Origin: VAXT01 sp035318925
GTDB taxonomy: Bacteria; Actinomycetota; Thermoleophilia; Gaiellales; Gaiellaceae
Length of the DNA stretch: 64,000 nt
NCBI GenBank assembly: GCA_035318925.1
Contig: DATHDS010000036.1
Coordinates: forward strand, 82,340-146,339
Reading direction: 5' to 3'
A program made the translations under genes and the position numbers. Under the pieces are notes generated by a model. The model had not been told where the DNA came from and ran no database searches. It saw only the letters and a list, made by a program, of their open reading frames with translations. Below are positions 9,193 through 17,035 of the stretch, in pieces (within the stretch, counting starts at the first letter, position 1; each line of letters starts with the position of its first letter).

Positions 9193-9212
9193 CCCTTCGG
9201 CCCTGTGGATTT

Positions 9213-9242
9213 TTGACGGGATCGGCCGAGAAGCAGTAGTGT
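9213..9242 (+). promoter_or_regulatory. Promoter for small protein gene at 9247
   Basis: TTGACG (9213-9218) and TAGTGT (9237-9242) are separated by 18 bases and stand 4 bases before the ATG at 9247, so the transcript would have essentially no leader. This promoter is the main support for the small gene downstream. Confidence 0.55.
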
Positions 9243-9246
9243 CGCG

Positions 9247-9480
9247 ATGGTGCGACTACGGTCGCTGAACGAGGCCGAGTGCTACGCCCGCTGCCACGGC
9301 GAGGGCGACGACAACGTGCGCGTGGTCAAGCTCGAGCCGAGGCGGCCGCGCTTCGATCCCGAGATCTCCGGCGAGGATCTTCGGCGCGCCTTCGAGGTCA
9401 GGCTCGACAAGCGTGAGCTCGTGCACGAGACGGTGGCCGAAACAGCAGTTCCGAGCCACGAACCGGCCGCAGCCGCGTAA
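9247..9480 (+). CDS. Small acidic/basic protein, unknown
   Basis: A 77-residue protein of unrecognised family. It contains two Cys near the start (ECYARCHG), a VKLEPRRPRFDPEISGEDLR stretch and an Ala-rich tail. A canonical -35/-10 pair lies just upstream, and the region between it and the mug gene has no other candidate. The two cysteines and histidine could bind a metal, but this is speculative. An antisense frame over the same bases looks like a shadow. Confidence 0.5.
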   Translation: MVRLRSLNEAECYARCHGEGDDNVRVVKLEPRRPRFDPEISGEDLRRAFEVRLDKRELVHETVAETAVPSHEPAAAA

Positions 9481-9511
9481 GCACACGTCACCCTAAAGAA
9501 GGTTCGCCCGG

Positions 9512-9560
9512 CCTCCTCCCCACTGCGATCCTAGTGGCGAAATGCGCGCGCGTGGGTCAC
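9512..9560 (+). repeat. Dispersed upstream element, copy 1
   Basis: A 49-base core starting CCTCCTCCCCACTGCGATCC and ending GTGGGTCAC. It is about 80% identical to copies at 21202-21250 (same strand) and 45364-45412 (opposite strand). Weaker similarity extends on both sides (GGTNCCCGAG before, GTGCCAAGA after). Each copy lies just upstream of, and in the same orientation as, a gene start; here it abuts the mug start codon. Confidence 0.75.
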
Positions 9561-9562
9561 AG

Positions 9563-10090
9563 ATGAGTGCCAAGATTCCGGCGACGGCGAGCGCTGTTCC
9601 TGATGTCCTCGCGGCGGAGCTCGACGTCCTCTTCTGCGGGATCAATCCGGGCCGTTTCTCGGCCGCGGCCGCAGCCCACTTCGCAAATCCGCGCAACGAC
9701 TTCTGGCGGCTCCTCCACGAAGCCGGGTTCACCCCGCGACTGCTCGAGCCCGCCGAGCAGTTCGGGCTTCTTCGCTACGGCGTCGGCGTCACCAACGCTG
9801 CCTCCCGCACAACGCCGGGCTCCGGCGACCTGCGGCGCGCCGACTTCGCCGGTTCCGCAGAACGGCTCGAGCGCATCGCGGCCGAGCTGGGCCCGCGGTT
9901 CGTCGGGTTCGTCGGCAAGGAGGCCTACCGCGGAGCGTTCGGAGAGCGGCCGGAGCTCGGGGTCCAGGAGCGCCGGCTCGGCGACACGGCGCTCTTCGTC
10001 CTGCCCTCGACTTCACCCGCCAACGCGGCCGTCCCGTACGCGGAGCGGCTGCGCTGGTTTCGGGCGCTCAGAGCGCTGCTCGAGTCCTAG
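9563..10090 (+). CDS. mug: G/U mismatch-specific DNA glycosylase
   Basis: A 175-residue member of uracil-DNA glycosylase family 2 (Mug/TDG) that excises uracil or thymine opposite guanine. Motif 1 reads LFCGINPGR with the catalytic-type Asn, followed by ANPRNDFWRLLHEAGF, and the DNA-intercalating loop motif is LPSTSPANA near the C-terminus. An alternative ATG at 9542 would add 7 residues but lies inside the dispersed repeat, so ATG 9563 is preferred. No clear ribosome binding site is present at either start. It converges on nadE. Confidence 0.9.
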   Translation: MSAKIPATASAVPDVLAAELDVLFCGINPGRFSAAAAAHFANPRNDFWRLLHEAGFTPRLLEPAEQFGLLRYGVGVTNAASRTTPGSGDLRRADFAGSAERLERIAAELGPRFVGFVGKEAYRGAFGERPELGVQERRLGDTALFVLPSTSPANAAVPYAERLRWFRALRALLES

Positions 10091-10151
10091 TCCCCGACAC
10101 CGATGACCAGCCCCCTGCGCCTCCACATGCGAATCATCCGCCCCCGAGGTT

Positions 10152-11870
10152 TCACCCACGCCATCGGTTCGTGATCGGCAGGCGCCAGTCGCGCCCAAAC
10201 GCCTTCGGGCGGATCTTGACTCCCGGCGGGGCCTGGCGCCGCTTGTACTCGGCCCGGTCGATCATCGCGAGCGCGCGGTCGACGACGTCGGGGTCGAATC
10301 CGTCCGCGATCAGGTCTTCGCGAGAGCGATCGAGCTCGACGTATTCCTCGAGCACGCGATCGAGCTCGGGGTAGGGCGGCAGCGAGTCCTCGTCGAGTTG
10401 GTTGTCGCGCAGCTCCGCGGTCGGTGCCCGGTCGATGATCGTCTGCGGGATGAGCTCTTCCCCGGCGCGCTCGTTCAGGTGCTTGGCCAGGCGGAAGACA
10501 TCCGTCTTGTACACGTCCTTCAGAAGCGCGAATCCGCCCGCCATGTCCCCGTAGAGTGTCGCGTAGCCGACCGACAGCTCGGACTTGTTCCCGGTGGCGA
10601 CGACGAGCCAGCCGAACTTGTTCGAGAGCGCCATCAGCAGCACGCCGCGGGCCCGCGCCTGGATGTTCTCCTCGGTCGTGTCCGGCTCCTGGCCCGCGAA
10701 GGTCTCGGCGAGTGTCTCGAGGAGGCTCTCCACGACCGGTTCGATCGGGAGCTCGAGGAAGGAGGTGCCGAGCGACTCGGCGAGTCGGCGCGCGTCGCGA
10801 CGCGTCTCCTCCGAGCTGAAGCGCGACGGCATCGAGACGGCGTGCACACGGCCGGGCCCGAGGGCCTCGCGGGCGATCGCCGTCGCCAGCGCGGAGTCGA
10901 TCCCGCCCGAGACGCCGATGACGACGTCCCGGAATCCGTTCTTCTCCACATAGTCGCGGAGGCCGAGCTCGAGGCCGAGCCGCATCTGCTCGAGGTCGGC
11001 GTGCATCGGGGCGATCGCCGCCTCGACCGGATCTCCGACCGCCCGCGGCGTGCCGATGTGGACGACCGGCACCTCCGGGATTGCCTCGCGCTCGCTCTCG
11101 AGCGAGCGGCGCCGCACGTCTCGTAGGCGTCGTCCGACGGCCTCTTCCGGCTCGATGTCGACCACGAGCAGCGCCTCTTCGAACCCAGGCGCGCGCGCGA
11201 GCACCTCGCCTTCGTCGTCGAGCACGACCGAGTGCCCGTCGAAGAGAAGCTCGTCCTGGGCGCCGACGGCATTGACGAAGGCGACGTAGCAGACGTTGTC
11301 TCGCGCACGCGTCTGGAGCATCTGCTCTCGCTCCACGTCCTTGCCCACGTGGAACGGGGAGGCGGAAATGTTGACGAGGAGCTGTGCACCCGCGAGGGCA
11401 AGGTCGGTCGCGGGCGGGCCGGGCTGCCATACGTCCTCGCAGACCGTCGGTCCGATCAGCGCCTCGCCGTGTTCGAGCAGGAAGAGGTCGCGGCCCGACG
11501 CGAAGTAGCGATGCTCGTCGAAGACGCCGTAATTCGGGAGGAAGCGCTTGTGGTAGATCGCCTTCACCTCGCCGCCGGCGCACACGGCACAGGCGTTGTA
11601 GAGGTCACGGTCGAGGTGGGGAGCCCCGACGAACGCGACGATGCCGCCGTGCGCCTCCTTCGCGACCTGGGCCAGCGAGCGCTCCGCGGCGCGGATGAAG
11701 CTCGGGCGCAGGAGCAGGTCCTCCGGCGGGTACCCCGTGATCGCGAGCTCGGGGAAGAGGACGATGTCGGCGCCGAGGTCCTTCGCTTCCTCGAGGCGGG
11801 AGAGGATCAGATCGCGGTTTCCGTCGAGATCGCCGACGGTCGTGTCGATCTGGGCCAGCGCGAGCCTCAC
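10152..11870 (-). CDS. nadE: Glutamine-dependent NAD+ synthetase
   Basis: A 572-residue two-domain enzyme making NAD+ from deamido-NAD+ with glutamine as nitrogen donor. The N-terminal nitrilase-like glutaminase domain has the triad Glu41 (FPELAITGY), Lys108 (YHKRF) and Cys144 (TVCEDVW). The C-terminal synthetase domain has the ATP-pyrophosphatase loop SGGIDS near residue 320. The size fits the shorter bacterial form rather than the roughly 680-residue mycobacterial form. GTG 11870 follows TAGTCT by 7 bases, indicating a leaderless transcript. The window also encodes an NMN-adenylyltransferase-like protein at 20.1 kb. Confidence 0.95.
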   Translation of the reverse strand: MRLALAQIDTTVGDLDGNRDLILSRLEEAKDLGADIVLFPELAITGYPPEDLLLRPSFIRAAERSLAQVAKEAHGGIVAFVGAPHLDRDLYNACAVCAGGEVKAIYHKRFLPNYGVFDEHRYFASGRDLFLLEHGEALIGPTVCEDVWQPGPPATDLALAGAQLLVNISASPFHVGKDVEREQMLQTRARDNVCYVAFVNAVGAQDELLFDGHSVVLDDEGEVLARAPGFEEALLVVDIEPEEAVGRRLRDVRRRSLESEREAIPEVPVVHIGTPRAVGDPVEAAIAPMHADLEQMRLGLELGLRDYVEKNGFRDVVIGVSGGIDSALATAIAREALGPGRVHAVSMPSRFSSEETRRDARRLAESLGTSFLELPIEPVVESLLETLAETFAGQEPDTTEENIQARARGVLLMALSNKFGWLVVATGNKSELSVGYATLYGDMAGGFALLKDVYKTDVFRLAKHLNERAGEELIPQTIIDRAPTAELRDNQLDEDSLPPYPELDRVLEEYVELDRSREDLIADGFDPDVVDRALAMIDRAEYKRRQAPPGVKIRPKAFGRDWRLPITNRWRG

Positions 11871-11877
11871 AGGTTTT

Positions 11878-11883
11878 AGACTA
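11878..11883 (-). promoter_or_regulatory. -10 box, leaderless nadE start
   Basis: TAGTCT on the minus strand ends 7 bases before the GTG of nadE at 11870; the bases between are AT-rich and contain no ribosome binding site. Confidence 0.5.
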
Positions 11884-11894
11884 TCAGTCGAAAA

Positions 11895-12665
11895 CTAGCG
11901 ACGAAGCCTGATGGCATTCAGATCCTCGCGCTCGATCTCGTCCGCGCGCCCGATCAGATCCTCGATGTCGTCGTGCTCCGCATGGATGTACCGGCCCGCG
12001 AGCGCATCCGCCCGGCCGGAGGCGAGGACGTGCACGAGACGCGGCGCGAGCTCGGGCGGCGTCCACGGCAGGTCGTCCCCGAACCGGCTCGTCATGTCCG
12101 TCTTCACGAGGCCCGGGCTGAAAAAGAAGACCGGAATCCGCCCGCGCAGTTCGTTCGCGAGGATCTCGCCATAGCGGCAGACGGCCGCCTTGCTTGCGCC
12201 GTATGCGGTCCCTCCGGCGGTACCCGGCAGATACGCCGCGCCGCTGCCGGTGATCACGATTCGTCCGCTCCCGCGATTGAGCATCACCGGAATGACGGCG
12301 TGACAGGAGAGATGAACCCCCAGGATGTTCACCTCCAGGACGTGCCACCATTCGTTCGGATCCAACTCCCACGTGGCGCCATGTCCATCGTTGATCCCGG
12401 CGTTCGCGACGAGCAGGTCGATCGGGCCGAGCTCGGCCTCGACTTTCGCGACCATTGCCTCCACGTCTTCACGCTTGGAGACGTCCGCGACGACGGCGAG
12501 CCCGCCGATCTCGCGCGCGACCTCCTCCACCTGCCCGGCCGTGCGCGCGCTGACCGCGACCTTCGCGCCGGCCGCCGCGAGCTCCCGGGCGATCGATGCC
12601 CCGATCCCGCGGCCGCCGCCGGTGACGAGCACAACCTGTCCGTCGAGCCTGTCCTCAGATGGCAT
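11895..12665 (-). CDS. Short-chain dehydrogenase/reductase
   Basis: A 256-residue classical SDR. The cofactor loop is TGGGRGIG (residues 15-22), NAG lies at 88-90, and the catalytic Ser141, Tyr155 and Lys159 are all present (YGASK). ATG 12665 overlaps the end of the acyl-CoA-synthetase-like gene by 11 bases and is preceded by GGAGGAG inside that gene, so the two are translated from one message. Pairing with an acyl-CoA synthetase suggests an oxidoreductase acting on an acyl or alcohol intermediate. The substrate is not known. Confidence 0.9.
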   Translation of the reverse strand: MPSEDRLDGQVVLVTGGGRGIGASIARELAAAGAKVAVSARTAGQVEEVAREIGGLAVVADVSKREDVEAMVAKVEAELGPIDLLVANAGINDGHGATWELDPNEWWHVLEVNILGVHLSCHAVIPVMLNRGSGRIVITGSGAAYLPGTAGGTAYGASKAAVCRYGEILANELRGRIPVFFFSPGLVKTDMTSRFGDDLPWTPPELAPRLVHVLASGRADALAGRYIHAEHDDIEDLIGRADEIEREDLNAIRLRR

Positions 12666-14541
12666 TTGCAATCTCCTCCAGTGATTCGGGATTTTCGATC
12701 GACGAGAGATCGCCCATATCTGTGCCGAGCGCTTGCGCCCGCACGGCGCGACGGACGATCTTCGCACTCCGGGTCTTGGGCAGGGCGGAGACGAAGATCA
12801 CGCGGTCGGGCTTGAACGCCTTGCCGAGCTCGCCCATAACCGCGTCGGATACCTCAGCCCCGAGCTCCTCGCCCGCTTCGTAGCCGGGGGCCAACACACA
12901 GAAGATCCAGGCCACCTCGCCTTTTACCTCGTGAGGCACGCCCACGGCTGCCGCCTCGGACACAGCGGGGTGCCCAACCGCGGCCGACTCGAGCTCGGCG
13001 GGCCCGATCCGCTTGCCGGCGATGTTGAGCGTGTCGTCCGAGCGGCCGTGCAGGAACCAGTAGCCGTCCTCGTCGACCGAGGCCCAGTCGCCGTGCACCC
13101 ACACGCCGGGCAGCCGGCGCCAGTAGGTCTCGAGGTAGCGCTCGGGGTCACGCCAGAAGCCGCGCGTCATGCCCGGAAACGGCTTGCGGCAGACGAGCTC
13201 GCCGACCTCGCCGCGTAGCGAGTTCCCTTCGCCGTCGACGACGTCCATCGCCATCCCGAGCGCGGGCCCGCCGAGGGAGCAGGCCTTGATCGGGATCGCG
13301 ACCGTCGGCGAGAGGAAGCAGGCGCCGACCTCGGTCCCGCCCGAGCAGTTGATGATCGGGCACCGGCCGCCACCGACCTCCTCGAAGAGCCACTGGTACG
13401 GCCCCGGGTTCCACGGCTCGCCGGTGGTGACGATCGTGCGCAGGCTCGAGAGATCCGTTTCGGGCTCGCCGTGGGGGATCAACGCCCTCGTCAGCGTGGG
13501 GGAGATCCCGAGCACCGAGACCTGTTCGGACTCGATCAGCTTCCACAACCGGTCCTGCGGCCAGTCGGGCGCGCCCTCGGCGAAAACGAGCGTCGAGCCC
13601 ATCGCGTGTCCGCCGACGACGGTCCACGGCCCCATGATCCAGCCCATGTCGGTGACGAAGTGGATCCTGTCGTCAGGCCCCGCGTCGGCCTGGTAGCAGA
13701 CCTCGCGCGCGATCGAGACGAGGAATCCGCCCTGCACATGGACGACGCCCTTCGGCGTGCCCGTCGTTCCCGATGTATAGGTGAGCAGGTAGGGAGTCTC
13801 CGAGTCGAGCTCGGCCGGCGGCAGCTCGCCCGGCGAGTCGGCGACGAGCTCGTCCCACGGCGCGGCGACGACGTGCTCGACGCTCGGGGCCTCGCGCCGG
13901 GCCTCTTCGAGGATCTCGAGCATCGGCACCTCGCGTCCTCGCCGCGTGGCGCTCCGCGCCGTGATCGCGACCTTCGCCTCCGAGGCCTGGAGGCGCTGCG
14001 CGACCGCCGGTGCCGCGAACCCGGAGAAGATCGGCACCTGGATCGCGCCGATGTGCGCACACGCGTGCGACGCGATCGTCACCTCGGGCGACATCGGCAG
14101 GAAGATCGCCACGCGGTCGCCCTGGCGGACGCCGAGGCGGACGAGCGCCTCCGCGAGTCTCGTCACCTCGCCGGAGAGCTTGGCGAACGTCAGCTCACGC
14201 CTGGACCCGTCCTCGCGCAGGCCGACCGCCGCGATCGCCTCGGGCCGGCGCTCCGCCCAGCGGTGGACGCAGTTCCAGGCGATGTTGAGCTTGCCGCCGA
14301 CGAACCACGTCGCCCACTCCGGCCCGCGCGAGAGGTCGACGACCTGGTCCCAGGGCTGCGAGAACTCGAGGCCCATGTCCTCGATCGCGGCCGGCCAGAA
14401 CCACTCCGGGTCCTCCTGCGATCGACGGACGAGCTCCCAGTAGTCGTCCACGCCGTGCTTGCGCATCAGGCGGACGACGTTTGCGCGCGCGAGGGTCTCG
14501 TCGTCGGGCTGCCAGACGTACTTCGAGGCTGCTTTGACCAT
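12655..14541 (-). CDS. AMP-forming acyl-CoA synthetase (ACS/acetoacetyl-CoA synthetase-like)
   Basis: A 628-residue member of the acyl-adenylate superfamily, with the ACS-type N-terminal region (WFVGGKLNIAWNCVHRW), the P-loop-like TYTSGTTGTPKGVVH, a GGTEVGACF segment where acetyl-CoA synthetases have a WWQTE motif, and a C-terminal LPKTRSAKIVRR with the reactive Lys. The changed substrate-loop residues suggest an acid other than acetate. The frame is open upstream to about 14730, but ATG 14541 fits homologues and leaves room for the divergent regulatory region. It is cotranscribed with the SDR gene and divergent from the DHA2 transporter. Confidence 0.87.
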   Translation of the reverse strand: MVKAASKYVWQPDDETLARANVVRLMRKHGVDDYWELVRRSQEDPEWFWPAAIEDMGLEFSQPWDQVVDLSRGPEWATWFVGGKLNIAWNCVHRWAERRPEAIAAVGLREDGSRRELTFAKLSGEVTRLAEALVRLGVRQGDRVAIFLPMSPEVTIASHACAHIGAIQVPIFSGFAAPAVAQRLQASEAKVAITARSATRRGREVPMLEILEEARREAPSVEHVVAAPWDELVADSPGELPPAELDSETPYLLTYTSGTTGTPKGVVHVQGGFLVSIAREVCYQADAGPDDRIHFVTDMGWIMGPWTVVGGHAMGSTLVFAEGAPDWPQDRLWKLIESEQVSVLGISPTLTRALIPHGEPETDLSSLRTIVTTGEPWNPGPYQWLFEEVGGGRCPIINCSGGTEVGACFLSPTVAIPIKACSLGGPALGMAMDVVDGEGNSLRGEVGELVCRKPFPGMTRGFWRDPERYLETYWRRLPGVWVHGDWASVDEDGYWFLHGRSDDTLNIAGKRIGPAELESAAVGHPAVSEAAAVGVPHEVKGEVAWIFCVLAPGYEAGEELGAEVSDAVMGELGKAFKPDRVIFVSALPKTRSAKIVRRAVRAQALGTDMGDLSSIENPESLEEIANAI

Positions 14542-14560
14542 TCGGATAGTCTCTGCTAAC

Positions 14561-14574
14561 TTAGCGCGCGCTAA
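14561..14574. promoter_or_regulatory. Perfect 14-base palindrome, likely TetR-family operator
   Basis: TTAGCGCGCGCTAA is a perfect inverted repeat in the 54 bases between the divergent start codons at 14541 and 14596. The second gene of the rightward operon encodes a TetR-family regulator. TetR proteins commonly bind such palindromes between divergent genes, so this is the probable autoregulatory site controlling both directions. Confidence 0.65.
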
Positions 14575-14595
14575 CCACCCGAGGAGGCCAGGTCT

Positions 14596-16029
14596 TTGCG
14601 CGCACGCATCTTCGCAGAGGAGAACCGGAAGTGGTGGACGCTGGGCGCAGTCGCGTTCGGACTGTTCATGATCATGCTCGACAACACGGTCGTCTTCGTG
14701 GCGCTGTCCGCGATCCAGAGCGACCTCCACATCTCGACTTCCGAGCTCGAGTGGGTCGTGAACGGTTACGCGCTCACGTTCGCGGTGCTGATGCTGACCG
14801 GGGGCAAGCTCGCCGACCTGCTCGGCCGGCGGCGGATCTTCATCGTCGGCCTCACCATCTTCACGGCCTCCTCACTTGCGTGCGGCCTCGCCACAGGCGC
14901 GTCGATGCTGATCGGCGCACGGGTCATCCAGGGCGTCGGCTCGGCGCTGATGAACCCAGCAACGCTCTCGATCATCACGGCCACATTTCCGCCCAAGCAG
15001 CGCGGCACGGCGATCGGAATCTGGGTCGGCGTCTCAGCGATGGCGCTTGCGATCGGCCCGCTCGTCGGAGGCATTCTCACCGAGCAGATCAACTGGAGCT
15101 GGATCTTCTTCATCAACGTCCCCGTCGGGATCGCGGGCATCATCGTCGCGAGGCTCGTGATCGACGAGTCCCGTGACGAGTCCGAGGAGCAGCGCCTCGA
15201 CCTTCCCGGGCTGCTCTCGTCGGCCGCCGGCCTCTTTGCGCTCACGTACGGACTGATCGAGGCGAACACCTACGGCTGGACTTCGGGCCGCATCCTCGGC
15301 AGCTTCGTGTTCGCGGCTGCCGCGCTTGTCCTGTTCGTCGTCCTGGAGCACCGCCAGCGCGTCCCGATGCTCGATCTTTCGCTCTTCCGCAATTCGACCT
15401 TCGCCGGCGCCAATACGGTCATGCTGCTCGTCGCCCTGGCGATGTTCGGGATGTTCTTCTTCAACTCCCTCTATCTCCAGAGAATCCTCCACTACTCGGC
15501 GATCCAGACGGGCGCGAGTTTCCTGCCGATGACCGTGCTGATCGTGTTGATCGCCCCGGCGGCGGGGAGGTTTTCCGACCGGATCGGCTCGCGTTGGCTG
15601 ATGGGCGTCGGGCTCGTGTTCTTGAGCGCCTCGCTCCTGTCTTTCTCGCGGCTGGGGGTCGACTCGAACTTCTGGGATGTCCTGCCCGGTCTGGTGCTCG
15701 GCGGCATCGGGATGTCGCTTGCGATGACGCCGACGACTGCGGCCGCGATGGGCTCGGTCCCGGTCGACAAGGCCGGGGTTGGCTCCGCCGTGCTGAACAG
15801 CATGCGCCAGGTCGGCGGCTCGCTGGGCATCGCTCTCATGGGCGCCATCGTCGCCTCATCGATCCATGTCGCGAACACCGATCCGAGGATTGCTCAACAG
15901 TTCGTGGACGGTTACCGGAACGCGCTGCACGTCGCAGCCACGATCGCCCTCGTCGGCGCCGTGGTCGCCGTGGCGACCGTGCGGAAATACCGTCACCCGG
16001 AACCTCAGCCCGCACTCGAGAGCGCCTGA
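14596..16029 (+). CDS. MFS transporter, DHA2 (EmrB/QacA) drug:H+ antiporter type
   Basis: A 477-residue integral membrane protein with about 14 predicted transmembrane segments, typical of the DHA2 group. The first helix carries the group's D-N-T-V-V motif (MLDNTVVFVALSAIQ), and the loop after helix 2 has the MFS signature GKLADLLGRRR. It probably exports a hydrophobic or cationic compound. The start is TTG 14596, 8 bases after GAGGAGG. Its stop overlaps the regulator ATG (TGATG). Co-regulation with a TetR gene is typical of inducible efflux. Confidence 0.9.
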   Translation: MRARIFAEENRKWWTLGAVAFGLFMIMLDNTVVFVALSAIQSDLHISTSELEWVVNGYALTFAVLMLTGGKLADLLGRRRIFIVGLTIFTASSLACGLATGASMLIGARVIQGVGSALMNPATLSIITATFPPKQRGTAIGIWVGVSAMALAIGPLVGGILTEQINWSWIFFINVPVGIAGIIVARLVIDESRDESEEQRLDLPGLLSSAAGLFALTYGLIEANTYGWTSGRILGSFVFAAAALVLFVVLEHRQRVPMLDLSLFRNSTFAGANTVMLLVALAMFGMFFFNSLYLQRILHYSAIQTGASFLPMTVLIVLIAPAAGRFSDRIGSRWLMGVGLVFLSASLLSFSRLGVDSNFWDVLPGLVLGGIGMSLAMTPTTAAAMGSVPVDKAGVGSAVLNSMRQVGGSLGIALMGAIVASSIHVANTDPRIAQQFVDGYRNALHVAATIALVGAVVAVATVRKYRHPEPQPALESA

Positions 16030-16619
16030 TGAGTACGCGGCTCCCGGCCGAGGAGCGCAAGGCAGCCGTCCTCGACTGCGCCTGCGGCATCTTCCAGGCC
16101 GGGAGCTACCGGGGAACGACCACGGCCGAGATCGCGCGCGAGGCGGGGGTCACGGAGCCGGTGCTCTACCGGCACTTCGCTTCCAAGCGGGCGCTGTACC
16201 TCGCGGTCCTCGAAGAGTCGTGGAGCCGGCTGAGTGCTCTCTGGGAGGCCGCGGTCGAAGCGGAGCCCGATCCGAAGTTCTGGGTCGGGGCGATGGGCCG
16301 CGCGTATTTCGCGGCGAACGACCCCAGGGTGAGGTGCGCGGACCTCTGGATGCAGGCTCTTGTCGAGGCGAGCGACGACACGGACATCCGGAAGTTCCTC
16401 CGCAAGCAGATGCGCGAGGTGCACGACTACGTGAGCGACGTGATCCGCCGCTCGCAGGCGGCCGGCGGAGTCTTCCCGGAGCGCGACCCGAGCGCCGAGG
16501 CCTGGATCTTCATCTCGATCGGCCTCCTCGGCACCGTCGGCCGCCGGGTCGGCAGCCTGCTCGAGAACGATTTCGAGGCCATCATCGCCTCCCGCCGAGC
16601 CTGGATGGCGGGGGCGTAG
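16029..16619 (+). CDS. TetR/AcrR-family transcriptional regulator
   Basis: A 196-residue repressor. The N-terminal helix-turn-helix occupies about residues 8-55 (TTTAEIAREAGVTEPVLYRHF). The rest is a helical ligand-binding domain typical of TetR proteins. It is translationally coupled to the DHA2 transporter and most likely controls it through the palindrome at 14561. The ligand is unknown. Confidence 0.93.
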   Translation: MSTRLPAEERKAAVLDCACGIFQAGSYRGTTTAEIAREAGVTEPVLYRHFASKRALYLAVLEESWSRLSALWEAAVEAEPDPKFWVGAMGRAYFAANDPRVRCADLWMQALVEASDDTDIRKFLRKQMREVHDYVSDVIRRSQAAGGVFPERDPSAEAWIFISIGLLGTVGRRVGSLLENDFEAIIASRRAWMAGA

Positions 16620-16672
16620 GAGTCCGGGCCGCGAGCTCGGAACTAGCGGCGCCCCCACAAGGAGCGCTGCTA

Positions 16673-16710
16673 GGGACAAGCCCCCGGCTGCGGCTCCGGG
16701 GTCTTGTCCC
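16673..16710. terminator. Long hairpin after TetR gene
   Basis: GGGACAAG pairs perfectly with CTTGTCCC, enclosing CCCCGG/CCGGGG; flanking GCTA and TTAGC extend the stem with one bulge. There is no U-tract, so a Rho-independent role is uncertain; it could also be a mobile hairpin. Confidence 0.45.
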
Positions 16711-16746
16711 TTAGCGGCGGAAATGAGCGCTTCCGAAAGGCGACGA

Positions 16747-16789
16747 CCCGGAGGCTTTTTGGCTCTGCGGCCCAGCCAATGCCTCCGGG
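16747..16789. terminator. Second long hairpin
   Basis: CCCGGAGGC (16747-16755) pairs with GCCTCCGGG (16781-16789), with an inner TTGGCT/AGCCAA stem. No U-tract follows; the role is unproven. Confidence 0.4.
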
Positions 16790-17035
16790 CCTTCCGTCGC
16801 CATATTCGTGGCGCGCCTCCTGCAGTAGTGACCTAGCGTCAGGCACTGCTGCAAGGTGAAGCTCAGGATAGAACTGGAATCGGATGAAGTCAAGTAGCTC
16901 GATCAAGTGATTTTTCCGCGGCCCTGTTCACCGCCGCTTTCCCGCTGGTCATGACTCTTTCGAGGGATCTTTCCCGATAGGAGGTTGCACAAAGGTGAAG
17001 CATCCGCTTGACTTGGCTGTGGAGTACTAGCCGCT

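Larger units (their letters stand above)
16620..17035. other. Gene-free region with several hairpins
   Basis: No convincing coding frame lies between the TetR gene and the HTH-TPR gene. The region holds three strong inverted repeats (16673-16710, 16747-16789, and GCAGTAGTG at 16822 with CACTGCTGC at 16844). A TACTAG box at 17025-17030 lies 5 bases before the GTG of the next gene and may be its -10 element; a TTGACT at 17008 is too close to serve as its -35. Confidence 0.5.

Noticed and set aside
9481..9560. Dispersed element read as a degenerate tRNA fragment
   Set aside because: A TTCGAAT-like stretch is present in copy 2 only and no acceptor or T-stem pairing is kept among the three copies.
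10087..11583. 498-codon minus-strand frame
   Set aside because: Same strand as nadE but out of phase; nadE has both catalytic domains intact.
16670..16906. 78-codon minus-strand frame
   Set aside because: Covers two strong hairpins, no ribosome binding site, no plausible protein features.
17008..17030. TTGACT and TACTAG as a -35/-10 pair for the HTH-TPR gene
   Set aside because: The spacing is only 11 bases; TACTAG alone may still be a -10 box.
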